Numbered from the stretch's first letter, positions 7,111-15,401 are shown. The stretch: DNA of 27,606 bases from Oscillospiraceae bacterium (GCA_009784085.1 WRCJ01000011.1:1-27606), one strand, 5' to 3'. Made by a program: numbers and translations. The notes: generated by a model from the letters alone, not told the origin.

Positions 7111-7396
7111 TCTTGACTTCCTACCCGTCGCCAAACGGGATATCAATGAGATCATCCTCTACATTTCCGACACGTTGGACGCGCCGCAAGCCGCGCTCGA
7201 ATTATTGGACGCACTGGAAACCGGCATTGACCACCTGAAAGAGTTTCCCTATATGTGCCGCCTATATGACATCGGGTTGTCTTTGGAATTTGAGTACAGG
7301 GCATTGCCCGTTAAGAACTATCTCGTCTATTACGTTGTCCTGGAAGAAAAAAAACCATTGAGATCCATCGTATCACATATGCGAAAAGAGATATGA
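7103..7396 (+). CDS. RelE/ParE-family toxin with frameshifted C-terminus
   Basis: The frame encodes 97 residues with the RelE/ParE fold: MYDLDFLPVAKRDINEIILY, a central helical hairpin, then YRALPVKNYLVYYVVLEE. Family members normally end with a strand like IEIHRIIYAKRD. Here the frame after an eight-A tract (7347-7354) gives an unrelated tail, PLRSIVSHMRKEI. Adding one A yields KTIEIHRITYAKRDMTKIL and moves the stop to 7417-7419. The conserved catalytic tail is therefore intact in the DNA but out of frame. Options are an inactivating mutation, slippage on the A tract during transcription or translation, or a sequencing error. Overall identity is secure; activity is uncertain. Confidence 0.82.
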   Translation: MYDLDFLPVAKRDINEIILYISDTLDAPQAALELLDALETGIDHLKEFPYMCRLYDIGLSLEFEYRALPVKNYLVYYVVLEEKKPLRSIVSHMRKEI

Positions 7397-7437
7397 CCAA
7401 GATTCTGCGTGTTCTATAGCATAACACCCTTAATATT

Positions 7438-8391
7438 ATGAAGAGGAAGATCGTAAAATGTGGAGGAAACAAAGGAAAACCCATGGGGCGTGGTAGTGGC
7501 GGGAAGCGCCTGAAAAAACGCAACGGCACGGGGGCAAGGCGGCTGTTGTTTTCCACCTTGCTTTTTCTGTTTGTCACAGGCGCCGTAACGGCGGGCGTCG
7601 TTTTGATAGAAACGCAATACAATTATCGGGCGGCGCGCGATGAATACCTCGAACTACGCGCGCTCAGCCCCGCATCTGCCGACCCCGCGCCCATAATCAC
7701 AAACGACGGGCAGCCACAGGATGCCCCTATGGCCACAACCCCGCCCGTGACCGAAGCGACAGATTCCGCCCCTACAGCATCCACAACCCCGCCCGCGGCA
7801 GATTCCACCCCTACAGCATCCGCACCCGCGCCTACCACGGGCACGCCCGTCACGGCGGCGCCGGAAACCTACACGAACTCCGGAAATCTGTCGGCGATCA
7901 ACCCGGACTACATCGGTTGGATCAAGATTGACGGGACAGCCGTGGACTATCCCGTCGTACAGTGCCAGGACAACGCGAGATACATGGGCACGACCTTTTC
8001 CGGAAAGGGGAACCCCTCGGGTACGATCTTTATGGACTACAGGTGCGGCGGCTTCGGCTCCGATTTTGCGGTTCTCTATGGCCACAACATGCGGGACGGC
8101 TCCATGTTTGCCTCGCTGCATCGTTACAGGCAGGACAGCTTCCGCCAAGCCCACCCCACGATATCCGTGACCTTGCGGGAAGGCGGGGTGCGCCTATACC
8201 AAATCTTTGCGGTGCGGTTAGTAGACGTGGGAGATCGGGCATTCTCGCTGTTTGGCCAGTCCGAGGACAACATTGTGGGCTATTTTGCCCAACACGGTGC
8301 CCCAAAAGGCGCGGGGCAATTCCTCGTGTTATCGACCTGCACAACAAACGGCAGCAAAGACGAGCGCCTGCTGATATTTGCCAGTTATTGA
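7438..8391 (+). CDS. Class B sortase
   Basis: Up to 317 residues: a basic N-terminus, a transmembrane anchor at about 36-56, a Pro/Thr/Ala-rich linker (80-145), then the catalytic barrel from IGWIKIDGT. Catalytic residues are H216 (YGHNM), C301 (LSTCT) and R310 (DERLLIF). Class B sortases cleave sorting signals and attach proteins to peptidoglycan or pili; no substrate with a sorting motif is visible here. The ATG at 7438 lacks a clear ribosome site; an in-frame ATG at 7483 has AAGGA about 7 nt upstream and would still leave the anchor intact, so it is a good alternative start. The linker contains a 39-bp-period duplication. No clear promoter was seen. Confidence 0.9.
   Translation: MKRKIVKCGGNKGKPMGRGSGGKRLKKRNGTGARRLLFSTLLFLFVTGAVTAGVVLIETQYNYRAARDEYLELRALSPASADPAPIITNDGQPQDAPMATTPPVTEATDSAPTASTTPPAADSTPTASAPAPTTGTPVTAAPETYTNSGNLSAINPDYIGWIKIDGTAVDYPVVQCQDNARYMGTTFSGKGNPSGTIFMDYRCGGFGSDFAVLYGHNMRDGSMFASLHRYRQDSFRQAHPTISVTLREGGVRLYQIFAVRLVDVGDRAFSLFGQSEDNIVGYFAQHGAPKGAGQFLVLSTCTTNGSKDERLLIFASY
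7760..7821 (+). repeat. Direct repeat in sortase linker
   Basis: A 23-bp unit at 7760-7782 recurs at 7799-7821 with one mismatch, encoding repeated DS(A/T)PTAS peptides in the cell-wall-spanning linker. Length variation here would change how far the catalytic domain reaches. Confidence 0.75.
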
Positions 8392-8417
8392 CGACAGCAA
8401 TATAATACAATGATACT

Positions 8418-8434
8418 ATGATATACTATATCAT
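8418..8434. other. 17-bp AT palindrome between convergent genes
   Basis: ATGATATACTATATCAT is symmetric around one base and lies between the sortase gene and the opposing operon, overlapping the stop of the latter. No T run follows on either strand, so a classical terminator is unlikely. Confidence 0.5.
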
Positions 8435-8943
8435 GGCGGGTGTGGGCGGGCGACGATTTTCCCGATGGCGCCCAGCAACCTGGACAACGCCAGGTCGTAG
8501 GCCGCAAAGATCGCGACGGCGGCTGCGATCAGCAGGGGCGCCCCCCATTCGGGCAATGTGATGCTCTCGGCCAAAAAGCCCCGCATGGCGACGACAAAAA
8601 GCGCCGCCATGGCGCCGGCGAACGATAGCTTGCACAGCCACGCCAGCGGCAATGGGCGCAGTCGCTCGATGATGCCCTTGAGGGGCGCGTAGAGGCCGAA
8701 GACCGATGCGTACAACAGCGTGGCGCCAAAAGCGGGCGACAAGAGGAACGCCAACGCGCTCGATGCCGCCCACGTCAAAAAGCCGGCGGCGGCGCCATGG
8801 CGGAGGACGGCCGCCGATACCGGCAACCCGGCCACCGCGCACAACCCAAATCGCGCGGCGGGTATCAGCGCGCCAAGATATAGGAACAGGAGGGCCATGG
8901 CGGCCATCAGCCCGCAAAACACCGTCCGCTTTGTGCGTTTCAT
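8431..8943 (-). CDS. Small integral membrane protein, function unknown
   Basis: 170 residues from ATG 8943 (MKRTKRTVFCGLMAAMALLF). Nearly the whole chain is hydrophobic, with about five membrane segments broken by short basic loops (PLKGIIERLRPLPLAWL). The start lies 1 nt past the end of the DnaJ-domain gene; the same frame stays open further upstream, but that would overlap the DnaJ gene by over 110 bp and reads as an artificial Gly/Ala/Thr-rich string. The architecture resembles small substrate-binding membrane subunits or lipid-linked helper proteins, but I cannot name a family. It is the last gene of the long minus-strand operon. Confidence 0.7.
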   Translation of the reverse strand: MKRTKRTVFCGLMAAMALLFLYLGALIPAARFGLCAVAGLPVSAAVLRHGAAAGFLTWAASSALAFLLSPAFGATLLYASVFGLYAPLKGIIERLRPLPLAWLCKLSFAGAMAALFVVAMRGFLAESITLPEWGAPLLIAAAVAIFAAYDLALSRLLGAIGKIVARPHPP

Positions 8944-8944
8944 G

Positions 8945-9562
8945 CTAATCGCTGCGGCAACAACCGCAGCACATTTGGGCGCACAGCATCCAGGCGCAGC
9001 ATTCGCAGCCGTCCATGCCGCGGTCCTGCCGGTACCCGTGCTGGTAGCCGTGCCCATACCCCTGCCCGTAGGGCGACTGCCGGTAGGCGCCGGATCTCAT
9101 GCGGTCCCTGGCCTGCCGGTACTCCATGTTGCCCGGATCCATGGCGCTGGCCCTTTCCATGTGCCGCGCGGCTTCGTCGAACCAGCCCTTGCGATACAGG
9201 ACGCCGCCCATCAGATAGTACCACTCGGCGTCCCGGTTGGCTATGCCCAAGAGCGCCTGTTCGGCCTCCGCGATACGGCCGCTGATGATCATCTGGCGGA
9301 TGTGCGCGTACGCCGCCGATCCGCCTTCGGAGGGCCCGCCCCAGCCGGAGGCGTCGTCACGTGGGCCTTTGTTCTGCCGCTGGCGGTTGATCTCGTCGTA
9401 GGCCTCGTTGATTTGCTTCATCTTTTCCTGGGCCAAATCGGCCAGATCATTGCCCATATAATTATCGGGATGGTACTTTCGGGCCAGATCGCGGTATGCC
9501 TTTTTGACCTCGCTGTCGGAGGCCGTTGGGGATACGTTTAGCACGCTATACGGGTCTTTCAT
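8945..9562 (-). CDS. DnaJ-domain (J-domain) protein with TPR-like part and Cys-rich tail
   Basis: 205 residues. A canonical J domain (residues 3-65) carries the HPD motif (KYHPDNYMG) that stimulates Hsp70 ATPase. The Gly/Phe and zinc-finger regions of true DnaJ are missing. Residues about 95-165 form TPR-like helices (AYAHIRQMIISGRIAEAEQA; AEWYYLMGGVLYRKG). The tail has seven Cys within about 17 residues (GCECCAWMLCAQMCCGCC), suggesting metal binding or disulphides. It overlaps the DUF5685-like gene upstream by 17 bp, a pairing that I recall in other Clostridia. The role is probably a specialised co-chaperone; clients are unknown. Confidence 0.85.
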   Translation of the reverse strand: MKDPYSVLNVSPTASDSEVKKAYRDLARKYHPDNYMGNDLADLAQEKMKQINEAYDEINRQRQNKGPRDDASGWGGPSEGGSAAYAHIRQMIISGRIAEAEQALLGIANRDAEWYYLMGGVLYRKGWFDEAARHMERASAMDPGNMEYRQARDRMRSGAYRQSPYGQGYGHGYQHGYRQDRGMDGCECCAWMLCAQMCCGCCRSD

Positions 9563-10430
9563 GAGGCCTGTTTCTCCTCTTCTGGAAAGAGCCGCCTAAG
9601 ACCTGCTCTTCCACGCTGGGCAATCCCAACACAAAGATATTCTCCAAAACCGGCCATAGCCGCGTCTCGGGCATCAGTTGCAACGCCGCCTCAATCTCCC
9701 GGCGGGACAGTTGCGCCGTCTCGCGCACGGCGGACTTGGCTTCTGGAGTCCAAGCGCCGCCTTCCAGCATAAACCGCGCGGCAATGGGGTTATAGCGGCC
9801 GGCTTTCGCGTCGTCGGCCAGATCGTCGCAGGCATCTATCAGGTAGATCCAGCGTCCCAAGTGGTAAAGCATGCGCCCCAGTATGCGCCGCCCGGCCTCG
9901 TCCGGTATGGCGCCGGCCAAACCGGATAACAGCGAAGCGAAGGCATCGGCCGGCGGATCGATGGCGCGCGTGTGCTCCTGCTCGCATAGGCGTAGGCGGT
10001 CAAGCGACTGTGCCACATGCGCGTTGTATGCGGGTTGGCGTTTCGCGGCGCGGCGTCCGGCGCGGGCGTAGGCCAGCAATCCCAAGCGGGACGGCAGGCC
10101 GCGCAGGAACGTCTCATCCTTCACCGTGTCGCGCAGGCGGCTGATGAAGAGAAGCACGGCCAGATCGGAAGCGTGGTCGAAAGCCGTGCCGGCCAGGCAT
10201 GGTCTTTTGGAAAAAGGGTTAGCGGGGCAACGCTTCCGGGTGCATTCCCCCGGGTCGTCGCAGGCCGCCATCGCCAACGCCAGCGTCGTGAAATCGTAGC
10301 CCAGCAGGAACCTGGCCAAGAACCCGTAGCGGCGGGCCAGGGCGTGGCACAGGCCGCAGTAGGTCGCTTTGAAATACTCCCATTCGCGCAAGCGCAACTC
10401 ACACCGCATAGGGCGGACATATCCAAACAT
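9546..10430 (-). CDS. DUF5685-like protein with Cys cluster and Asp-rich helix motif
   Basis: 294 residues. The N-terminus (MFGYVRPMRCELRLREWEYF, then YCGLCHALARRYG) and a Cys cluster (CDDPGECTRKRCPANPF, plus a further Cys) match clostridial proteins labelled DUF5685. A later helix reads YLIDACDDLADDAKAGRYNP; its DxxDD pattern with a following Asp pair recalls the metal-binding helices of isoprenoid synthases. That resemblance is my inference, not an established function. It sits between cdaR (37 bp upstream) and the J-domain gene (17-bp overlap). Confidence 0.75.
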   Translation of the reverse strand: MFGYVRPMRCELRLREWEYFKATYCGLCHALARRYGFLARFLLGYDFTTLALAMAACDDPGECTRKRCPANPFSKRPCLAGTAFDHASDLAVLLFISRLRDTVKDETFLRGLPSRLGLLAYARAGRRAAKRQPAYNAHVAQSLDRLRLCEQEHTRAIDPPADAFASLLSGLAGAIPDEAGRRILGRMLYHLGRWIYLIDACDDLADDAKAGRYNPIAARFMLEGGAWTPEAKSAVRETAQLSRREIEAALQLMPETRLWPVLENIFVLGLPSVEEQVLGGSFQKRRNRPHERPV

Positions 10431-10448
10431 TTATCTTGACCAGCTAAT

Positions 10449-10466
10449 GTTACTGTTACTGTTACT
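10449..10466. repeat. Three 6-bp tandem repeats beside the cdaR stop
   Basis: GTTACT three times, followed by one A before the cdaR stop codon (10468-10470 on the minus strand). Confidence 0.7.
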
Positions 10467-10467
10467 A

Positions 10468-11718
10468 TTATGGTTCGTCATCTTGGATTTCCAACATCTC
10501 CACCGTGACCTTGGGCGATCCTATGGCGCCCACATCCGGGTAGCCGTCCACGATCACGCGCACTTTTACGCTCTGTTGCCCCCGTATCAGTTCCACGTCG
10601 GCCAGCTCGACCAATACGCGGACGTTGAAATTTGCCAACTGGTCGATGGAGGACTGGGGCCCGCGCAGGGTAATGGGCAAGCCGGGTTCCACCAAACGCA
10701 CGGTATAGCCGTCGCGCTCGCCGCCGGTGATGGTGATATTCTCGGTGTAGACATTCCTCGTGGCAAGGCCGACGAAGCGCACGGTCACCTCGGCTTCCGA
10801 TACGGCGTTGCTCTTGGTGCCGTTGGGCAGTGTGATGGGGAATCTCAGAACGCTGCCATCGTTCGTCTCGGCTAAATCGATGCTGCCCAAGGTAATGTAG
10901 TTGACCGGGTCGATATCGCCGGGATCGCCCGTAATCGTGATGGAGCGCGGCCGGATGTCCAAGGACACATGCCTTTCCATGGCGCCGCCCCCTTCGATTA
11001 GATCCACCGAGAGATCTACCTCTTTGCTCTTGGACACGACCAAGGTGACCGACACCTCCTGGGGAGCCAGGGTCAGCGCGCCCGCCGGGATATCGGCGCC
11101 CTCGCTATGCACCAGTTCCACATGGGCAATGAAGTTCTTCGTCCCGTCCAAATCCTCTTGGATGGGCGCGATTTGCGCACCGGTGATCAAATTGAGCAAT
11201 TCCAAGCGGCCGCTCACCCTGACCTGCGGGGGGTCCAGCTCTATGCTTTCCAGCGTGTACCCTTTGAGGACATGAATCCCCTCGGCGAGGGTTTTAATAT
11301 CGATTACCTTGCTATCGATCTTGTCTGTCTTGACAACAAAGAAATCCTTGGATTTTTTAAACACGCTTACCTTATCCCGAACCTCTTCCGGCAGGTATAT
11401 TTCGGGGTACACGCGCTCTTCGCCGGACCCGGTGAGGTCGTTGAGGCGTATGAGCACCTGGATATTGTCCCTGTCGCATAACGCCAAATCCCTGGCGGCG
11501 CCCCGCAGTGTCACTTCAAACGCGACGTTCAAACCATCCGTAATCACAATGCCCTTTTCGCTCTCCAAGGTCTCCTGCCCCAAAAACTCCGGCACAGGGC
11601 TAAAAGTCCTATCTATCAGCTGATCTTGGGTGATACTCACGTAAAGCCAGAATAGTATCGCCAGCACCAACGACAGGATCCAGTAGAAGATATTCTGCTT
11701 TTTCAGCCAAGCTTTCAT
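10468..11718 (-). CDS. cdaR: YbbR-domain membrane protein, regulator of CdaA
   Basis: 416 residues. A short cytoplasmic start, one membrane helix (residues 12-30, IFYWILSLVLAILFWLYVS), then several extracellular YbbR repeats, each of about 80-90 residues (visible as the recurrent strands FEVTLRG, VRVSGR, ITITGDP and ITLRGPQ). CdaR binds the membrane-bound diadenylate cyclase CdaA and modulates c-di-AMP synthesis. The ATG overlaps the cdaA stop by 4 bp (ATGA). In many Firmicutes glmM follows; here the DUF5685-like gene does instead. Confidence 0.92.
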   Translation of the reverse strand: MKAWLKKQNIFYWILSLVLAILFWLYVSITQDQLIDRTFSPVPEFLGQETLESEKGIVITDGLNVAFEVTLRGAARDLALCDRDNIQVLIRLNDLTGSGEERVYPEIYLPEEVRDKVSVFKKSKDFFVVKTDKIDSKVIDIKTLAEGIHVLKGYTLESIELDPPQVRVSGRLELLNLITGAQIAPIQEDLDGTKNFIAHVELVHSEGADIPAGALTLAPQEVSVTLVVSKSKEVDLSVDLIEGGGAMERHVSLDIRPRSITITGDPGDIDPVNYITLGSIDLAETNDGSVLRFPITLPNGTKSNAVSEAEVTVRFVGLATRNVYTENITITGGERDGYTVRLVEPGLPITLRGPQSSIDQLANFNVRVLVELADVELIRGQQSVKVRVIVDGYPDVGAIGSPKVTVEMLEIQDDEP

Positions 11719-12569
11719 GACTTTTTCCCCCTGGCCCGGCCAAACAGGCGCGAAAAGCCCCGCTGCGCATCCTCGTCACGGGGCATGAACTCCTGCCGCA
11801 AGATTTCATCCAAACCTTCGGGCGTAAGGTGCTGCGTAAGGGTGCCCTGTTTCGCTACCGATATTCCCCCGGTTTCCTCCGACACGATGACGACCAGCGC
11901 GTCGGTATCCTCGCTCATGCCGATGCCCGCCCGATGCCGCATACCCAACTCGCGGTTGAGATCCATCTGCCCGGTCAGTGGCAGCATGCAACCGGCGCTG
12001 GCAATGCGGCCGTTTTGGATGATCGCCGCGCCATCGTGCAGCGGCGCCTTGGGGTAGAAGATATTTTTCAGAAGCTCCGCCGTCACCTCGGCGTCGATCA
12101 GCGTGCCCGATTTCGCGATATCGTCCAACACCACCGAACGCTCAAAGACGATCAACGCGCCCTCGTGCCGCCAGGACAGCGCGCCGCATGCGCTGACCGT
12201 CTGCCCAATGGCATTTCCCATATCGCTGCTGGATTTTTGCCGCAACGCGCTGGGCAGTCGCGCGGCGCCCATCTGTTCCAGCATCTTGCGCAACTCGGGC
12301 TGGAACAGCACCATGACGGCGAACAACCCAATTTGCACGGCGTTGGACAGCACCGCGTTGACCATGCGCAGCCCGATGATTTGCGACAAAAGCATAACCG
12401 CCAACAGCAACACGATGCCGCGCAGGACTTGCATGGCATTGCTACGGCGCATGAGCTGTATGAGCTTGTAAATGGCAATGGCTACAATGAGGATGTCAAA
12501 TACATCCCACACCGAGAGCGTTACCCAATAACGGCCCATGTTTTCGACGATATCGCGAATGATGTCCAA
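11715..12569 (-). CDS. cdaA: Membrane diadenylate cyclase CdaA (c-di-AMP synthase)
   Basis: 284 residues. Three N-terminal membrane helices (about 22-90), then the DAC domain with its nucleotide motifs DGA (179-181, in PLHDGAAII) and RHR (211-213, in GMRHRAGIG). It joins two ATP into c-di-AMP, an essential regulator of potassium, osmolyte balance and cell wall in Firmicutes. The start appears to be TTG 12569, with AGGGA 9 nt upstream. The C-terminus is basic (RARGKKS). It is translationally coupled to cdaR, and its cell-wall role fits the adjacent alr. Confidence 0.95.
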   Translation of the reverse strand: MDIIRDIVENMGRYWVTLSVWDVFDILIVAIAIYKLIQLMRRSNAMQVLRGIVLLLAVMLLSQIIGLRMVNAVLSNAVQIGLFAVMVLFQPELRKMLEQMGAARLPSALRQKSSSDMGNAIGQTVSACGALSWRHEGALIVFERSVVLDDIAKSGTLIDAEVTAELLKNIFYPKAPLHDGAAIIQNGRIASAGCMLPLTGQMDLNRELGMRHRAGIGMSEDTDALVVIVSEETGGISVAKQGTLTQHLTPEGLDEILRQEFMPRDEDAQRGFSRLFGRARGKKS

Positions 12570-12596
12570 CGCGCCCCATCCCTTTTTTACTCATGT

Positions 12597-12628
12597 ACCC
12601 ATATATTGAATATCAGCTCCATATGGGT
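12597..12628. other. Intergenic inverted repeat before cdaA
   Basis: ACCCATAT (12597-12604) and ATATGGGT (12621-12628) could form an 8-bp stem with a 16-nt loop in the 58-bp gap between the exported protein gene and cdaA. No T run follows on the minus strand, so it may tune expression rather than terminate it. Confidence 0.4.
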
Positions 12629-13254
12629 CAGCTGATGGTATACGCTCCCCGGATGAATACGGTCATGGCGGTGGTGGCTTTGATGCCGCGCCCCTCCACG
12701 GTGCAGAGGTACAAATGGTTTTTGAGCAAGGCGCCGCCGCCCGACAACTCGGTCCCGTCGGTCGTGTCTACCAGCCCCGGTGTGCCAGTGGCCACGCAAG
12801 TCGCCGAACCCAAGCGGAGCAACGCTTCGCCGCCAACGGACAGCGTGATGGTTTTGCCGCTGTCCACATCCACCCGCCGCATCGTATCCATGCCCCCGGT
12901 GGCGCCGGAGGCGCCGCTTTTTTCCGCGACGGCGTTGGCGACCTTCTCGATGAAGGCGGGATCGTTGAGATCGCCCGTTATGCCCCCGCCGGACTTCTTG
13001 ATAGCCGCTTCTAACTCAGCCATCAGGGTGTCGTAGTGCTGGTTCATGTCCTTTTTAAAGTCGTTGGATCTGGCGGCGATGGCTTCGTCGAGCCTCCGGT
13101 TCAAACTGGGCATCAACTCTTCGGTAAAGTAGCTCACTGTCACCAGCGGATCGTCCCGGGAACCGGATCCGGCCGCCAAGGCCATATAGCCCGCGAATAA
13201 AAGCGCCACCAGCAAGAAACCGGATAATCCCACAACCCATTTTTTCCCAGCCAT
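12628..13254 (-). CDS. Exported, membrane-anchored conserved protein of Clostridia
   Basis: 208 residues. One N-terminal membrane helix (residues 6-27), then GSRDDPLVTVSYFTEELMPS, a coiled-coil region (about 45-110) and a beta-rich end (ITLSVGGEALLRLGSATCVA, ... GRGIKATTAMTVFIRGAYT). The pattern (membrane anchor, DPLVTVSY, helical stalk, C-terminal RG(A/G)Y) recurs in unnamed clostridial proteins. Its function is unknown; a location in the envelope is likely. The start is strongly supported by AAGGAGG 8 nt before the ATG. It lies 24 bp after alr. Confidence 0.75.
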   Translation of the reverse strand: MAGKKWVVGLSGFLLVALLFAGYMALAAGSGSRDDPLVTVSYFTEELMPSLNRRLDEAIAARSNDFKKDMNQHYDTLMAELEAAIKKSGGGITGDLNDPAFIEKVANAVAEKSGASGATGGMDTMRRVDVDSGKTITLSVGGEALLRLGSATCVATGTPGLVDTTDGTELSGGGALLKNHLYLCTVEGRGIKATTAMTVFIRGAYTIS

Positions 13255-13278
13255 ATTCCATTCCTCCTTATATATGTA

Positions 13279-14424
13279 TCATCCTATATACACTCTCGGG
13301 ACGCGCTTGCTTACCGCGCAGATCAGCTCGTAGGAGATTGTCCCGGCCAAGGAAGCCAATTCGTCCACAGGGATGGCGTCTGTGGCACCTGTGGCACCTG
13401 TGGCGCCGTCCCGGTCCGGCCCGAAAAGGACGACCGGATCGCCGGCCTGCGCCTGCGGGATCCCCGTGACATCCACCACCATCATATCCATGCATACCGT
13501 GCCCAAGACAGGCGCCCGGCGTCCGGCAATCAGCACATGCGCCTTGTTGGACAGCCGTCGGTGATAGCCGTCGGCGTATCCTGCGGATACGACAGCCACG
13601 CGACGGGGTTCGTGGGCCGTATAGGTGTGCCCGTAGCTGACCGACGCGCCCGCCGGGATCTCCTTGACTTGGGCGATGCGCGATTTGAATGTCATCACCG
13701 GCCGGCCATCGAAAGGCAACCCCTCACCGGGCGTCAGCCCATACAGAAGCAAGCCGGCGCGTACCATGTCTAAGTATGCTACGTTGAATTGTATCACAGC
13801 GCCGGAGTTTGCGCAATGGTATATGGGAATGTTTATGCCCTCGGCGGCCAATCCCTTCCGTATCGAAGCGAAATCCGACAGCTGCTTCATGTTGAGGGGA
13901 TCGTTGGGATCCTCCGAGGCTGAGAGATGCGTGAACAACCCCTCATAGAGCAGATGCGGCAAGCGGCACAAGGACAGCAGTTCGGATAGGGTTTCCTCGC
14001 CCCGCCAAACGACGCCCAGGCGGGACATGCCCGTGTCCACCTTGAGGTGGACGCGCAACGGGCGCGCGCCGCCGGCCGCCGCCCGCGACATAGCCTGGGC
14101 CGACCCGCTGTCGTATACCGTCTGCGACAAGGCGTTTTCCACAAGCAACGGCGCCAAGTGCGGGGGTGTCATCCCCATAATCAGGATGGGCGTCTCGATG
14201 CCGGCCGTGCGCAGTTCCATGGCTTCGTCAATCGAAGCCACACCAAAATAATCCACTTCGAGTTTACATAATTGCTGTGACACCGCTACCGCGCCATGCC
14301 CGTACGCATCCGCCTTGACCATCGCCATCAGGCGCGACGGCGCGGTCAGGCGGCGGATTTCCCGTAGGTTATGGGCAAGGGCACCCAGCGAAATCTCGGC
14401 CCATGCGCGTAGCGGCTGATGCAT
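13279..14424 (-). CDS. alr: Alanine racemase
   Basis: 381 residues. PLP lysine K37 in AMVKADAYGHG, and the catalytic Tyr Y264 in SVSYGHTYTA, facing the opposite side of the PLP. VLGTVCMDMMVVDVT is the conserved C-terminal barrel motif. The enzyme interconverts L- and D-alanine for peptidoglycan. ATG 14424 shares one base with the nnrD stop (TGATG), and GGAGGT is 6 nt upstream. The frame runs open far upstream inside nnrD, but those residues are not Alr-like. A 9-bp tandem repeat inserts GATGATGAT at residues 340-348, in a surface loop before DAIPVDELA. Confidence 0.95.
   Translation of the reverse strand: MHQPLRAWAEISLGALAHNLREIRRLTAPSRLMAMVKADAYGHGAVAVSQQLCKLEVDYFGVASIDEAMELRTAGIETPILIMGMTPPHLAPLLVENALSQTVYDSGSAQAMSRAAAGGARPLRVHLKVDTGMSRLGVVWRGEETLSELLSLCRLPHLLYEGLFTHLSASEDPNDPLNMKQLSDFASIRKGLAAEGINIPIYHCANSGAVIQFNVAYLDMVRAGLLLYGLTPGEGLPFDGRPVMTFKSRIAQVKEIPAGASVSYGHTYTAHEPRRVAVVSAGYADGYHRRLSNKAHVLIAGRRAPVLGTVCMDMMVVDVTGIPQAQAGDPVVLFGPDRDGATGATGATDAIPVDELASLAGTISYELICAVSKRVPRVYIG
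13381..13407. repeat. 9-bp tandem repeat inside alr
   Basis: Three copies of TGTGGC(A/G)CC in frame with the gene, adding three GAT tripeptides to a loop of alanine racemase. Confidence 0.85.
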
Positions 14425-15401
14425 CAACCCACCTCCGGGACAGACACGCTCGCCACGCCCGCCGTGCTTGCCACGTTCGCCACGCCCGCCGTGCTTGCCA
14501 CGTTCGCCACGCCCGCCATGCCCGCCGGCAGTTTGGCCGCGATGTCCGTCACTGTCATGGCATACTCGCCCAATTCCGCGGCGCACAGATCGCCGGCCAA
14601 GCCATGCCAATACACCGCGCAGGCCACCAACACGGCCACATCCACCCGGCGCCACAGGTCCGGCGCGGCGGCCTTTTGGGCCATGAGGCCGGTCACGAAA
14701 CCGGCCAAGAGATCGCCGCTACCGCCCTTGGCCATGCCCGGGTTACCTGTCGTGTTGACATACATCGCGCCATCCGGGGAAGCAGTCAGCGTGGCGTGGC
14801 CTTTTCGCACCACCACCGCGCCTGTCTCGTAAGCCAGCCACCGCGCGGACTCCGCGAAATCCGTCGGGGCGGCGGCGCCGCCGGCGCCGGTGCCGGCGAG
14901 ACGCCAGAATTCGGCCTCGTGCGGCGTAAGCACAAGGGGCGCTTCGCGTCTTTCCGGCCGATGCCCAGACAGCGCGTTCAAGCCGTCGGCATCTACCACC
15001 AGAGGCGCTTCGCGTCGGTCGCACAGCAGGCGCACGAGGCAATCGAGCGACTCCGATCGCCCGAGGCCGGGGCCAATGAGCGCGGCGTCGCACCATGCCA
15101 GCCGATCCTGGATATCGGGTAGCGCGTCGAGTGACAGTCGCCCCTCCCGATCTTCCTGCAACGGATAGCACATGACTTCCGGCGGACAGGATGCGGCCAA
15201 AATGTGATAGATCCCGCGTGGCGCGCCCAAGCAGACAAGCCCCGCGCCGGCCCGCAGGCAACCCATGGCCGCCAGCCTCGCCGCGCCGACATAGCCCACG
15301 CTGCCGCATAACAGGAAAGCACGGCCGAAGTTGCCCTTGTGGGCGTCCCGCGGGCGTCGCGGCAGGACAAGGGAGGTGAAGGCGGCATCGACCAAGATCA
15401 T
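14424..15401 (-). CDS. nnrD: ADP/ATP-dependent NAD(P)H-hydrate dehydratase
   Basis: 325 residues of the YjeF C-terminal (ribokinase-like) fold: HKGNFGRAFLLCGS near 21-34, VVDADGLNAL (135-144), LTPHEAEF (158-165) and the active-site loop GNPGMAKGGSGDLLAG (219-234). It repairs damaged NAD(P)H hydrates using a nucleotide triphosphate or ADP. The N-terminal epimerase domain (NnrE) is absent, so epimerase must come from elsewhere. The start overlaps the upstream stop by 4 bp (ATGA). The last roughly 30 residues (after LPAGMA) come from a 27-bp tandem repeat (GVANVASTA units) and extend beyond the usual family end. Confidence 0.92.
   Translation of the reverse strand: MILVDAAFTSLVLPRRPRDAHKGNFGRAFLLCGSVGYVGAARLAAMGCLRAGAGLVCLGAPRGIYHILAASCPPEVMCYPLQEDREGRLSLDALPDIQDRLAWCDAALIGPGLGRSESLDCLVRLLCDRREAPLVVDADGLNALSGHRPERREAPLVLTPHEAEFWRLAGTGAGGAAAPTDFAESARWLAYETGAVVVRKGHATLTASPDGAMYVNTTGNPGMAKGGSGDLLAGFVTGLMAQKAAAPDLWRRVDVAVLVACAVYWHGLAGDLCAAELGEYAMTVTDIAAKLPAGMAGVANVASTAGVANVASTAGVASVSVPEVG
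14451..14517. repeat. 27-bp tandem repeat at the 3' end of nnrD
   Basis: Two full units (14451-14477, 14478-14504) and a 13-bp partial one, identical. In frame they encode GVANVASTA repeats at the C-terminus. Confidence 0.9.

Noticed and set aside
12597..12628. Intergenic hairpin before cdaA as a terminator
   Set aside because: The stem is only 8 bp with a 16-nt loop and is followed by A, not T, on the transcribed strand; kept only as a possible structure.
14425..14655. Upstream extension of alr to ATG 14655
   Set aside because: The extension lies inside nnrD, is Gly/Arg-rich repeat sequence, and the ATG at 14424 has a strong ribosome site and the normal family start.
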